A stretch of DNA of 64,000 nt from Roseospira goensis (GCF_014197795.1 NZ_JACIGI010000009.1:1-64000), one strand, 5' to 3'. Numbered from the stretch's first letter, positions 35,003 to 43,952 are shown. Numbers and translations: made by a program. Notes: generated by a model not told the origin, from the letters alone.

Positions 35003-36309
35003 GCGACGCGAGCCTCCTCGGAATGGGGATGGGAACCGGACGCGGCCGGGTCGTAGCGGGCGACGATCAGGGCGCTGTGGATGCCGGAGAACCCGCTGGC
35101 GTCCTTCAGGGCGACGTCGATGCGGGCCTGGCGCGGCCCGTCCGGCACATAGTCCAGGTCGCAGCGCGGATCGGGGTCGACCAGGTTGCTGGTGGGCGGC
35201 GTTTCCTGGTGCACGATGGATTGCACCAGCGCGACCACCTCGACCGTGTTGGCCGCCGCCAGGGCGTGCCCGACGATGGACTTCAGCGAGCAGATCGGGA
35301 TCTCGTGCGCCCGCGGACCCAGGGTGCGCTTGACCGCGTTGGTCTCGTTGACATCGTTCTGCGGCGTCGAGCTGCCGTGCGCGTTGACATGGTCGATGCG
35401 CTCGGGGGCGATCCCGGCGTCCGTCAGCGCCAGCCGCATGGCCCGGTGCAGGTCCAGGCCCTCGGGCAGCAGGTCGGTCATGTGATAGGCGTTGCAGGTG
35501 GAGCCGAAGCCGGTCAGTTCCACCAGGATGGGGGCACCGCGCCGGCGGGCGTGCTCCAGGTCCTCCAGCACCAGGATGCCGCAGCCCTCGGCCAGCACGA
35601 ACCCGGACCGGGAGGCGTCGTAGGGCCGCGAGGCGGTCTCCGGCGTGTCGTTGCGGTCGCTGGTGATGGCGCCGATGATGTCGAAGGCGCCCATGGCGAT
35701 GGGGGTCAGTGGGGCCTCGGCGGCGCCGGCGATGACCACGTCGGCCTCGCCGGCGCGGATCATCTCCATGGCCTCGCCGAGCGCGTCCAGGCCGGCGGTG
35801 CAGCCTGTCGCCAGGGTGCTGACCGGGCCGCGCGCGCCGTAGGTCCGGGCAATCTCCGACGAGGCGACGTGGAAGCAGGTCCCGGGCAGCAGCGCCGGGT
35901 CCGAGCGGGTGGCGTCGAGCGGCGCCGTGGCCCCGTCGGTCAGGCGCAGGAATGCCTCTTCCATGTACTTGGTGCCGGCGATGGCGGTGGCCACGCTGAC
36001 ACCGAGACGGTCCGGGTCGCAGCCCCCGTCGGCCAGGCCGGCACGGCCCATGGCCTCGGCGGCGGCGGCCAGGGCGAACTGGGCGAAGCGGTCCAGGCCG
36101 CGCGCCTCGGCGTCCTCCAGGCCATGGTCCTCGGGGCGGAAGTCGCGGACCACGCCGGCGACCTGCGACTGGAAGCCGGCGACGTCGAAGGTGTCGATCC
36201 GGAACACGCCGCTCCGGCCCAGGCGGGTGTTCTCCCAGAAGGTGTCCACATCGGTGCCGGTGGGGGCGATGACCCCCAGGCCGGTCACCACGATTCTCCG
36301 CGTGCTCAT
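34999..36309 (-). CDS. type II polyketide ketosynthase (KS-alpha)
   Basis: A 436-residue condensing enzyme. Catalytic Cys 170 in LATGCTAGLDALGEAM, His 311 in VNAHGSSTPQND and His 348 in IVGHALAAAN are all present. It extends the malonyl-derived chain on the ACP as a heterodimer with the chain length factor. The ATG at 36309 is preceded by GGGAG and gives the canonical MSTRRIVVTGLGVIAP start. FabF of fatty acid synthesis is related, but the partner genes (chain length factor, aromatase/cyclase, ActIII-like reductase) argue for polyketide use. Confidence 0.9.
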   Translation of the reverse strand: MSTRRIVVTGLGVIAPTGTDVDTFWENTRLGRSGVFRIDTFDVAGFQSQVAGVVRDFRPEDHGLEDAEARGLDRFAQFALAAAAEAMGRAGLADGGCDPDRLGVSVATAIAGTKYMEEAFLRLTDGATAPLDATRSDPALLPGTCFHVASSEIARTYGARGPVSTLATGCTAGLDALGEAMEMIRAGEADVVIAGAAEAPLTPIAMGAFDIIGAITSDRNDTPETASRPYDASRSGFVLAEGCGILVLEDLEHARRRGAPILVELTGFGSTCNAYHMTDLLPEGLDLHRAMRLALTDAGIAPERIDHVNAHGSSTPQNDVNETNAVKRTLGPRAHEIPICSLKSIVGHALAAANTVEVVALVQSIVHQETPPTSNLVDPDPRCDLDYVPDGPRQARIDVALKDASGFSGIHSALIVARYDPAASGSHPHSEEARVA

Positions 36310-36356
36310 GATGCTGTGCTCCCGAGTGGGTCGCGGGTGTCCTGGCGACGGGGGGA

Positions 36357-37127
36357 TCAGTAGTTGCCCAGGCCGCCGCAGACGTTCATGGCCTGAGCGG
36401 TGACGCCGCGGGCGTGGTCGGAGGCCAGGTAGGACACCATGGCGGCGACCTCGTCCGGCTCGATGTAGCGGCCGATGGGCACCCGGGCCTCGATGCGGCT
36501 CTTCGCCACCTCCGGGGTCACGTCCCAGATCTTGGCGTAGTTGCGCCTTACCTGCTGGGCCATCTCGGTCTCGACGAAGCCGGGGCAGACGGCGTTGACC
36601 GTGATGTCCGAGCCGTCGCGGGCCAGTTCCAGGCCGAGCGCCTTGGTGAACCCGACCACGCCGTGCTTGGAGGCACTGTAGGGTGCGCCGTGCACGACCC
36701 CCTGTTTGCCACCGGTGCTGGCGATGTTGATGACCGCGCCGCCGCTGCCCATGGCCTCGGACTGCAACACCGCCTTGGTGACGTAGAAGACCGCGTTCAG
36801 GTTGGTCTCGATCACGTCGCGCCACAGGTCGTCGGCGATGGTCTTGGTGACGCCGCCGCCGCTGCGGCCGGCGCAATTGACCAGCACGTCGATGGAGCCG
36901 AGAGCCTCGCGCGCCTGCTGCACCAGGGCGGCGACCGCCTCGGGCTGGGTGACGTCGCAGGTCAGGCCGACGACGGTGACGTCCGGGCGCGACAGCGCCG
37001 CGACGGTCTCCTGGAGCCGGTCCGGGTCGCGCGCCACCAGCACGCAGTTGAAGCCGTCGGCGACGAGGCGGGCGGCGATGGACTTGCCGATGCCGCGGCT
37101 GGCGCCGGTGATGAGGGCGTTACGCAT
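36357..37127 (-). CDS. ActIII-like polyketide C9 ketoreductase
   Basis: A 256-residue SDR closely resembling the actinorhodin ketoreductase ActIII from memory: NIASTGGKQGVVH, PYSASKHGVVGFTKALGLEL, ITVNAVCPGFVETEM, RVPIGRYIEPDEVA and the terminal NVCGGLGNY. Catalytic Ser 137, Tyr 150 and Lys 154 are in place. The PGG motif that steers hydride delivery in ActIII reads SGG here (residues 89-91). It should reduce one ketone, usually C9, of the nascent chain with NADPH. Its start overlaps the aromatase/cyclase gene by 8 bases. Confidence 0.92.
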   Translation of the reverse strand: MRNALITGASRGIGKSIAARLVADGFNCVLVARDPDRLQETVAALSRPDVTVVGLTCDVTQPEAVAALVQQAREALGSIDVLVNCAGRSGGGVTKTIADDLWRDVIETNLNAVFYVTKAVLQSEAMGSGGAVINIASTGGKQGVVHGAPYSASKHGVVGFTKALGLELARDGSDITVNAVCPGFVETEMAQQVRRNYAKIWDVTPEVAKSRIEARVPIGRYIEPDEVAAMVSYLASDHARGVTAQAMNVCGGLGNY

Positions 37128-38046
37128 GATCGGGTCCCCCCAGTTTGGCGGCGATGGCCTGCATGGTGCCCAGGCTGTTGCGGTTGATGGCGGTCTCGAC
37201 GGTGTGCTTGGCCTCCTCCGGGTCCTTGCCGGCCCAGAACGCGGGGCTCAACACCACCTCGTGCCAGGAGACGACCTCGGTGCCGGCCTCGGTCTCGGTC
37301 ACGGTCCAGCGACCGCGGTGCTCGGTGAGCGCGGGCGGCGGGGCGGGCTGGAAGTAGTCGATGCGGTCGGCGGAGACGATGCGCACGCTGCGGATACGCT
37401 CCTCGGTCTCGCCGACCTGCACCACCATCACGAACTCCTGGTAGGTGCCGTCGTCGTACAGCACCTCCATGCCGGTGCAGTGCGGCAGCAGCCAGGGCCA
37501 GCACGCGGCGTCGCGCAACAGGCGAAACACCAGCGCGGCCGGCTGCGTGAGGACCAGGGACTCTGCGAAGGCGTGGCGCCAGCGCTCGCGCTCCAGGCGG
37601 GCGGCGACGGCGGCCAGCTCCTTGCGGCTGTTGGTTTCCACCGACCGCATCATGAAGTCGGCGGCTTCTTCGCGGGTGGTCACCCCCTCCACGATCCCGG
37701 CGACGCTGTCGGCGATCTCGAAGTCGTGGGTCAGGGTGATGGTGCAGCCGGCGTCCGAGGGCTCGAAGCGCCAGGTGCCCTTCATGAACTGCACCAGAGG
37801 CGACGGCTTGCTCTGCGCGAAGCTGATGCGGCGGTTGTCGCGGTCGATGGCGCGTTCGGACTCCCAGCTCAGCACGGCGTCGTTGGCGCGCGCGGTCAGC
37901 GCGATCTTCTGCCGGGTGTCGGTTTCCTCCAGGACCCGGGCGGCCAGGCAGGGCGGGAAAATCTCCGGCCAGCGGCTGACGTCCAGCCCGACCCGGAAGG
38001 CCGGGTCCGCGGGGCAGGCGACGTCGATGGAGTGGTCAGTCTTCAT
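37120..38046 (-). CDS. didomain aromatase/cyclase (SRPBCC/START fold)
   Basis: A 308-residue protein with two START-like helix-grip repeats, about residues 1-150 (VSRWPEIFPPCLAARVLEE; WRFEPSDAGCTITLTHDFE) and 155-300 (AACWPWLLPHCTGMEVLYDD; WTVTETEAGTEVVSWHEVV). Didomain aromatase/cyclases act in pathways whose chain is first reduced at C9, dehydrating and aromatising the first ring, which fits the adjacent ActIII-like reductase. First gene of the polyketide operon; upstream is the 556-bp divergent region shared with an efflux operon. Confidence 0.88.
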   Translation of the reverse strand: MKTDHSIDVACPADPAFRVGLDVSRWPEIFPPCLAARVLEETDTRQKIALTARANDAVLSWESERAIDRDNRRISFAQSKPSPLVQFMKGTWRFEPSDAGCTITLTHDFEIADSVAGIVEGVTTREEAADFMMRSVETNSRKELAAVAARLERERWRHAFAESLVLTQPAALVFRLLRDAACWPWLLPHCTGMEVLYDDGTYQEFVMVVQVGETEERIRSVRIVSADRIDYFQPAPPPALTEHRGRWTVTETEAGTEVVSWHEVVLSPAFWAGKDPEEAKHTVETAINRNSLGTMQAIAAKLGGPDHA

Positions 38047-38602
38047 GGCAATGGGGCCTCTGTGACGGGGGATGCGGTCGATGAAACGGGCGCGGCACCG
38101 GGCGGGGGAGCGGGACGCGCTCTGGCGCGGACGAGCCGGGCGGTCGGGGTGGTGTGGGGGTCATGGTTGCCTCCGAGGGGTCGGCCGCGCGCCAGGGGTC
38201 GGGGCCGCGACGCGGCCACCGGTCTCGGTCGCTGTAATTCTCCAGCAGGAAGTAGGGGCTTTGGGTCGCACGCCGACGGTCGGCAGACGACACCTCCCCG
38301 TGCGGACCGGCCGTTCTGGCGCAGGTCCCCGCCGCGATGTCACGCGGGTCCGTGAGGGATGACCGGTGCTTGGCGACGGGCCTCACACCGGATCCGCGGT
38401 CTTGTTTCCGTGACAACCGGTTGCTATTCTGACAACCAGTTGCCATCCAGGAAACGAGTTACCAGATTGGCGCCGTGCGTTCAACCCGAAAAATAAGCGC
38501 GCATGAGTTGTCGCAAACGCGACACACCGGGACCCTGGCCCGCCGCCGCGCCCTTCCGTCGCCGCCGGCGCCGCCGTGCGCCACGAACCCGAGGAGCGTC
38601 CG
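38047..38602. other. 556-bp divergent region between polyketide and efflux operons
   Basis: Holds the paired palindromic operators at 38402-38442. The 350 bases next to the aromatase/cyclase gene are GC-rich with no recognised promoter or gene; the minus-strand operon may start from within the operator region or nearer, which cannot be decided from sequence. Confidence 0.5.
38402..38442 (+). promoter_or_regulatory. promoter with two palindromic operators, upstream of efflux operon
   Basis: CAACCGGTTG (38414-38423, perfect palindrome) and CAACCAGTTG (38433-38442, one central mismatch) are direct copies spaced 19 bases apart, each preceded by TGA. A candidate plus-strand promoter, TTGTTT (38402-38407), 17 bases, TATTCT (38425-38430), has one operator between -35 and -10 and the other just after -10. 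This is a repressor layout; a MarR or TetR protein is the likely binder, with the MarR at 28694 a candidate. Confidence 0.6.
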
Positions 38603-39736
38603 ATGCGACCGTCCCCCGCCGCCCTGCTGCTTGTCCTCTCGCTCGCGACCGCACCGCCGCTGGCCGGATGCCAGACCGAGGCCGCCTCCCAGGCCGCCCG
38701 CCCGTCCGCCCACACGGCGGCGCCGACGGACCGCGACCGGGCCGCGCGGCCCGTGCTGGTGACGCAGGTGCGCTACGAGGCACCGGTCACCGAACGCCGC
38801 TTCGTCGGCACGGTAAGCCCGCGACTCGAAAGCGATCACGGCTTCCGGGTCGCCGGGCGCGTGGCGCGCCGCCCGGTCGACGTCGGCGACAGGGTCACGG
38901 CCGGGGCGCCGCTGGCCACCCTGGACGACACCGACCTGCGTCTGCGACTCGAGCAGGCCGAGGCCGAGGCGCGCGCCGCCCGCAGCGCCCTGAGCCTGGC
39001 CGAATCGGAACGCCGCCGGGCCGAGTCGCTGCACCGGCGCGGCGTCAACGCCGAGTCGGTCCTGGACGCCCGCCGCGCCGCCGCCGACGAGGCCGCGGGC
39101 CGGCTCGCCCGGGCCGAACGCGCCGTCGCCCTGGCCCGCAATGCCCTGGACTACGCCGTGCTGCGCGCCGACGTCGCCGGCGTGGTCACCGCCGTGCTGG
39201 TCGAACCGGGCCAGGTGGTGGCGGTGGGACAACCCGCCATCCGCGTCGCCGGCACGGCGGAGACCGAGGCCCTGGTCGCCCTGCCCGAACGGTTCGTGGC
39301 CCAGGCCCGGGCCGGCGCGGCGCGGGTGTCGCTGTGGGCCGATCCCGACCGCACCTACCAGGCCCGGTTGCGGGAGCTGGCCCCCGCCGCCGACCCCCTG
39401 ACCCGCACCTATGACGCGCGCTTCAGCATTCTGGACCCCGACCCGAACGTGCGACTCGGCATGACGGTGACCGTGACCGTGCGCGCCAACGACGGCGGCC
39501 CAGTCGCCCGTCTGCCGCTGGCCGCGCTGCGCGACGACGGCGACGGGCCGGCGGTGTTCGTGGTCGACCGCGCCGCCGGCACCCTGAGCCGGCAGCCGGT
39601 CGCGGTGGTGGCCTACGAGGGCGAGGCCGCCGTGCTGGGCGGCGGCGTGGCGACGGGCGACTGGGTGGTCGCCCTCGGCACCCAGAAGCTCGACGCCGCA
39701 CAGACCGTGCGCGTCGTCGACACCCTCTCGTTCTAG
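38603..39736 (+). CDS. RND efflux periplasmic adaptor lipoprotein
   Basis: A 377-residue membrane fusion protein. The N-terminus is a lipoprotein signal ending LAGC (Cys 23). Barrel-sandwich hybrid, a long alpha-hairpin (about 105-175, rich in Ala/Glu/Arg) and beta-barrel regions follow; ADVAGVVTAVLVEPGQVV is the second lipoyl half. It links the inner-membrane pump to an outer-membrane channel, whose gene is not adjacent. GAGGAG precedes the ATG. First gene of the operon divergent from the polyketide cluster. Confidence 0.9.
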   Translation: MRPSPAALLLVLSLATAPPLAGCQTEAASQAARPSAHTAAPTDRDRAARPVLVTQVRYEAPVTERRFVGTVSPRLESDHGFRVAGRVARRPVDVGDRVTAGAPLATLDDTDLRLRLEQAEAEARAARSALSLAESERRRAESLHRRGVNAESVLDARRAAADEAAGRLARAERAVALARNALDYAVLRADVAGVVTAVLVEPGQVVAVGQPAIRVAGTAETEALVALPERFVAQARAGAARVSLWADPDRTYQARLRELAPAADPLTRTYDARFSILDPDPNVRLGMTVTVTVRANDGGPVARLPLAALRDDGDGPAVFVVDRAAGTLSRQPVAVVAYEGEAAVLGGGVATGDWVVALGTQKLDAAQTVRVVDTLSF

Positions 39737-39746
39737 GGGACGCGCG

Positions 39747-42700
39747 ATGGACGGGGGCAGCCCTCACCAGCAGGCCACGGGACCCGGCAACCTCTCGGCG
39801 TGGGCGGTGCGCCACCCGGCGCTGATCCTGTTCCTGGTCCTGGTGATCGCGATCGGCGGGACCATCGCCTTCCTGGGCCTGGGCCGGGCCGAGGACCCGG
39901 GCTTCACCATCAAGGTCGCCAACGTCACCGCCCGCTGGCCCGGCGCCACCGCCGCCGAGATGCAGGCCCAGGTGGCGGACCGGATGGAAACCCGCCTGCA
40001 ACAACTCGCCTGGTTCGAGTCGGTGACCACCTACAGTCAGCCCGGGTTCACCGCCCTGCAGGTCGAGTTCCGCGACAGCATGCCGCCGCGCGCCTTGCCG
40101 GAGCTGTTCCACCAGCTCCGCAAGACGCTGCGCGACCTCAAGCCCGACCTGCCGGACGGGGTGATCGGCCCCGCGGTCAACGACGAGTTCGGCGACGTCG
40201 ATTCGATCCTGTACGCCATCACCGGCGCGGGCACCGACTACGCCGCCCTGAAGGACGTCGCCAAGAGCCTGCGCCAGGCCCTCCTCGGGCTGCCCGACGT
40301 GCGCAAGGTCACCCTGTACGGCAATCAGGACGAGCGCATCTTTGTCGAGTTCAGCCACGCCCGGCTCGCCACGCTGGGCCTGTCGGCCGCCGACCTGTTC
40401 GGGTCGCTGGCGGATCAGAACGCCGTCGCCCCCGCCGGTATCGTCGAGACCACGGCCCAGCGCGTGCCGCTGCGCGTCTCCGGCGCCTTCGACGGCGCCC
40501 GCGCCGTGGCCGAGACGCCGGTCGCCGCCGGCGGCCGCGTCTTCCGCATCGGCGACGTCGCCACCGTCACGCGCGGCTTCGAGGACCCGCCGCGCCACCT
40601 GGTGCGGGTCGGCGGGGCGCCGGCCCTGCTGCTCGGCGTCGTGATGGAGTCGGGCGGCAACATCCTAGCCCTGGGGGAGGCGGCGGACGCCCTGATGGCC
40701 GAGATGGCGGCCGCGATTCCCGTCGGCATCGACGTGACCAAGATCGCCGACCAGCCCCGGGTGGTCGACCACGCGCTGGGCGAGTTCTTCAAGGTCTTCG
40801 CGGAGGCGCTGGCGATCGTGCTGGCGGTCAGTTTCCTGACCCTGGGGGTGCGCACCGGCGTCGTGGTGGCGCTGTCGGTGCCGGTGGTGCTGGCGCTCAC
40901 CTTCATCGGCATGGCGATGCTGGGTCTGGACCTGCACCGCATCACCCTGGGGGCGCTCATCATCGCCCTCGGCCTGCTGGTCGACGACGCCATCATCGCG
41001 GTCGAGATGATGGTGGTGAAGATGGAGGAGGGCTGGAGCCGCGTCGCCGCCGCCGGCTACGCCTGGACCTCGACCGCGTTTCCCATGCTGACCGGGACCC
41101 TGGTCACCGCCATCGGCTTCCTGCCGATCGGGTTCGCGAACTCGGCGGTGGGCGAGTACGCCGGCGGCATCTTCTGGGTGGTCGGCCTCGCCCTGATGGC
41201 GAGCTGGCTGGTGGCCGTCGTGGTCACCCCGTACCTGGGGGTCAGGCTGCTGCCCAGCTTCGCCGGCCGCCAGCAGCGGCACGGCGGCGATCCCTACGCC
41301 ACCCGGCCCTATCGCCTGCTGGCCGCCGTGGTGGCCTGGTGTGTGCGCCGCCGCCTGGTGGTGGTGATCGTCACGGTCGCCCTGTTCGCCGCGGCGCTGG
41401 TCGGCTTCGGGCAGGTCTCGCGCCAGTTCTTCCCGCTGTCGGAACGCCCGGAGCTGTTCGTGGACCTGCGCCTCCCGGAGGGCACGGCCATCGACGTCAC
41501 CGCCGCCGTCGCGCGCGAGGCCGAGTCGCTGCTGGCCGGCGACCCGGACATCGCCACCGCCACCACCACGATCGGCGCCGGGCCGCCCCGCTTCTGGCTC
41601 GGGCTCAACCCGGAGCTGCCGAACCCCGCCTTTGCGCAGATCATTATCGTGGCCAAGGGCGTGGCCGCGCGCGAACGCGTCAAGGCCCGCCTGGAGGCGG
41701 CCCTGGCGGACGGCGCCCTGACCCGCGCCCGGGTGCGGGTGCACCGCTTCAAGTACGGGCCGCCGGTGGGCTTCCCGGTCGAGTTCCGCGTCATGGGGCC
41801 GGATGCCATGGCGGCCCGCCGCATCGCCCGTGCGGTGCAGGACGTGATGCGCGCCGACCCACGGCTGGTGGACCCGCACCTGGACTGGAGCGAACGCCTG
41901 CCCGTGGTGGTGCTGGACGTGGACCAGGCGCGCGCCCGCGCGCTCGGGCTGAACACCGCCGACGTCGCCCGCACCCTCAACACCCTGGTCTCGGGGGTCG
42001 CGGTCACCACGGTGCGCGACGGCACCGAGCCGGTGGCGGTGGTCGCACGCGCGGTGCCGAACGAACGCGTCGACCTGGCGCACCTGGGCGACCTGACCAT
42101 CCCGACCCGGGCAGGGCCGGTGCCCCTGACCCAGGTGGCCCGCCTGGACTACGAGGCCGAAGAGGCGATCCTGCGCCGGCGCAACCAGGACATCACCATC
42201 ACCGTCCGCGCTGACGTGGTCGACGGCGTCCAGCCCCCCGACGTGACGATGGACCTGTGGCCGCGTCTGGCGGGCATCCGCGCCGCCCTGCCGCCCGGCT
42301 TCCACATCGAGAAAGGCGGCGCGATCGAGGAATCGGCCAAGGGCAACGCCTCCATCGTGGCCCTGTTCCCGGCGATGATCCTCGGCATGCTCACCGTTCT
42401 GATGGTCCAGGTGCAGAGCTTTGCACGCCTGCTGCTGGTGGTGCTGACGGCCCCGCTGGGGATCATAGGGGCGGTGCTGGCGCTGCTGCTGGCGGACCGG
42501 CCGTTCGGATTCGTGGCCCTGCTGGGGCTGATCGCGCTGGCCGGCATGATCATGCGCAACGCCGTCATCCTGGTGGACTGGATCGAGGCCGACGTGCGCC
42601 AGACCGGCCAACCGCTGGCCCACGCCATCGTGCACGCGACGGTGCGGCGCGCCCGACCGGTGGTCCTGACCGCGCTGGCCGCCATCCTGGCCATGATCCC

Positions 42701-42911
42701 GCTCAGCACCTCCGCGTTCTGGGGACCGATGGCGACCACCATCATGGGCGGGCTGTTTGGCGCGACCTTCCTGACGCTTCTGTTCGTGCCCGCCCTGTAT
42801 GCGCTGGTCTTCAGCCGCCGCATCCGGCGCGAGCGGACCGCGACCAGCCGGGCCCGGCGCGGCGGCGCGCACGGGGTCGCGGCGCCGCAGCCGGCCGGAG
42901 GGCCGCCATGA
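39747..42911 (+). CDS. RND-type multidrug efflux pump permease (HAE1 family)
   Basis: A 1054-residue, 12-helix proton-driven exporter. The proton-relay acidic pair Asp 413/Asp 414 lies in GLLVDDAIIAVEM of helix 4, and the two large periplasmic porter loops follow helices 1 and 7 in the usual order. The sequence fits the AcrB-related group with short cytosolic C-terminus. It follows its adaptor by 10 bases. Because it is divergent from the polyketide genes it may export that product (inference). Confidence 0.95.
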   Translation: MDGGSPHQQATGPGNLSAWAVRHPALILFLVLVIAIGGTIAFLGLGRAEDPGFTIKVANVTARWPGATAAEMQAQVADRMETRLQQLAWFESVTTYSQPGFTALQVEFRDSMPPRALPELFHQLRKTLRDLKPDLPDGVIGPAVNDEFGDVDSILYAITGAGTDYAALKDVAKSLRQALLGLPDVRKVTLYGNQDERIFVEFSHARLATLGLSAADLFGSLADQNAVAPAGIVETTAQRVPLRVSGAFDGARAVAETPVAAGGRVFRIGDVATVTRGFEDPPRHLVRVGGAPALLLGVVMESGGNILALGEAADALMAEMAAAIPVGIDVTKIADQPRVVDHALGEFFKVFAEALAIVLAVSFLTLGVRTGVVVALSVPVVLALTFIGMAMLGLDLHRITLGALIIALGLLVDDAIIAVEMMVVKMEEGWSRVAAAGYAWTSTAFPMLTGTLVTAIGFLPIGFANSAVGEYAGGIFWVVGLALMASWLVAVVVTPYLGVRLLPSFAGRQQRHGGDPYATRPYRLLAAVVAWCVRRRLVVVIVTVALFAAALVGFGQVSRQFFPLSERPELFVDLRLPEGTAIDVTAAVAREAESLLAGDPDIATATTTIGAGPPRFWLGLNPELPNPAFAQIIIVAKGVAARERVKARLEAALADGALTRARVRVHRFKYGPPVGFPVEFRVMGPDAMAARRIARAVQDVMRADPRLVDPHLDWSERLPVVVLDVDQARARALGLNTADVARTLNTLVSGVAVTTVRDGTEPVAVVARAVPNERVDLAHLGDLTIPTRAGPVPLTQVARLDYEAEEAILRRRNQDITITVRADVVDGVQPPDVTMDLWPRLAGIRAALPPGFHIEKGGAIEESAKGNASIVALFPAMILGMLTVLMVQVQSFARLLLVVLTAPLGIIGAVLALLLADRPFGFVALLGLIALAGMIMRNAVILVDWIEADVRQTGQPLAHAIVHATVRRARPVVLTALAAILAMIPLSTSAFWGPMATTIMGGLFGATFLTLLFVPALYALVFSRRIRRERTATSRARRGGAHGVAAPQPAGGPP

Positions 42912-42931
42912 TGACCCCGTCGCCATCTTGA

Positions 42932-42966
42932 ATAGCGTGCTATGTTTATGGTATATAGCCGGCTAT
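42932..42966. promoter_or_regulatory. twin perfect palindromes ATAGC-NN-GCTAT
   Basis: ATAGCGTGCTAT (42932-42943) and ATAGCCGGCTAT (42955-42966) share 5-base arms and are 23 bases centre to centre, about two helix turns. The AT-rich TATGGTATATA between them could be a -10 region. Located between the RND permease and the small membrane-protein gene that starts at 42995. Looks like a tandem repressor site; the binding protein is not identifiable here. Confidence 0.6.
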
Positions 42967-42994
42967 GTTCAACCCGTTGAGAGGAGAGCCGTCC

Positions 42995-43441
42995 ATGCCC
43001 AAGGCCCTTCATCCCGTCGCCGGCGCCGTCGCCCTGGCGACCATCCTCACCTTCTGGATCGCGACCGTCGTCTCGGAGGCGTTCGGTCCCGTCTCCGCCA
43101 TCATCGCCGTCAAGACCTGGATCCCCTGGGGGTTCATCGTGCTGATCCCGGCCCTGATGGCGGCCGGCGGCAGCGGCTTCCGGCTGTCGAAGGGGCAGCG
43201 CGGCGGCCTGGTCGACCCCAAGCGCAAGCGCATGCCGTTCATCGCCGCCAACGGCCTGCTGGTCCTGATCCCGGCCGCGCTGTTTCTCGCCGCCAAGGCC
43301 CACGCCGGCGAGCTGGATGCCGCGTTCTATGCCGTGCAGGTCGTCGAACTGGTGGCCGGCGCGGTCAACATCACCCTGCTGGGGCTGAACATGCGCGACG
43401 GCCTGCGCATGACCGGCCGCCTGCCGCAAGGCGCCGCCTGA
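42995..43441 (+). CDS. small four-helix membrane protein, unknown function
   Basis: A 148-residue protein with about four hydrophobic helices (AGAVALATILTFWIATVVS, WGFIVLIPALMAA, FIAANGLLVLIPAALFLAA, VVELVAGAVNITLLGLNM) and a basic RGGLVDPKRKRMPF loop. No named family recognised. GAGAGGAG precedes the ATG. Its promoter region carries twin palindromes, so it may be regulated separately from the pump upstream. Cotranscription with the following lipoprotein is likely (35-base gap). Confidence 0.8.
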   Translation: MPKALHPVAGAVALATILTFWIATVVSEAFGPVSAIIAVKTWIPWGFIVLIPALMAAGGSGFRLSKGQRGGLVDPKRKRMPFIAANGLLVLIPAALFLAAKAHAGELDAAFYAVQVVELVAGAVNITLLGLNMRDGLRMTGRLPQGAA

Positions 43442-43476
43442 CGGCGGCGGCCCCCGCGCCAACCACGGAGAGCCCC

Positions 43477-43923
43477 ATGACGGTTACGCCCCCACGCCTC
43501 GCCCTCCTCGGCCTCGCCGCCGCCGCACCGCTGTTGCTCGGCGCCTGCGGGGCGCCCCACCTGAAGACCGTCCGCGCGGCCCAGGAGGCCCTGGTCGGCC
43601 AGGACGTCGCCCTACTGGCCCGCTGCATCGGCGAACCCCTGGCCGTACAGCAGAGCGCGGACGGCACCCCGACCGCCTACGTGTACTCCTCGGCCCAGCC
43701 GCGCGGGCCGGACGGCCGGCTGCGGGCCGACCCCGCCCCGGACCTGAACGCGGACCCGGACCGCCACGCCCGCGCCTGCGTGTTCGACGTCGCGGTGCAG
43801 GACGGCCGCATTCTGGCCGTGCGCAGCGACAACCGCGCCGGCTGGGGCTTCGGCAGCATCACGAAGTGCTCGGCGGTGGTAAAACGCTGCACGACCGCGC
43901 AGGCCCTTCGCCCCGGGGAATGA
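43477..43923 (+). CDS. small putative lipoprotein
   Basis: A 148-residue protein with a lipoprotein signal ending LGAC (Cys 24) and a mature part of about 125 residues carrying four further Cys and a motif LVGQDVALLARCIGEP. It looks periplasmic. No function recognised; its place at the end of the efflux region suggests an envelope role. A strong terminator follows 30 bases later. Confidence 0.8.
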   Translation: MTVTPPRLALLGLAAAAPLLLGACGAPHLKTVRAAQEALVGQDVALLARCIGEPLAVQQSADGTPTAYVYSSAQPRGPDGRLRADPAPDLNADPDRHARACVFDVAVQDGRILAVRSDNRAGWGFGSITKCSAVVKRCTTAQALRPGE

Positions 43924-43952
43924 CCCCCGGAGAGTCCCACCCCCGCAACAGC

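Noticed and set aside
33565-38046. The ketosynthase/reductase/ACP genes as a fatty acid synthesis or aryl-polyene cluster
   Set aside because: A second KS without Cys, a didomain aromatase/cyclase and an ActIII-type reductase are polyketide features; no dehydratase, FabD or outer-membrane lipoprotein carrier typical of aryl polyenes is present.
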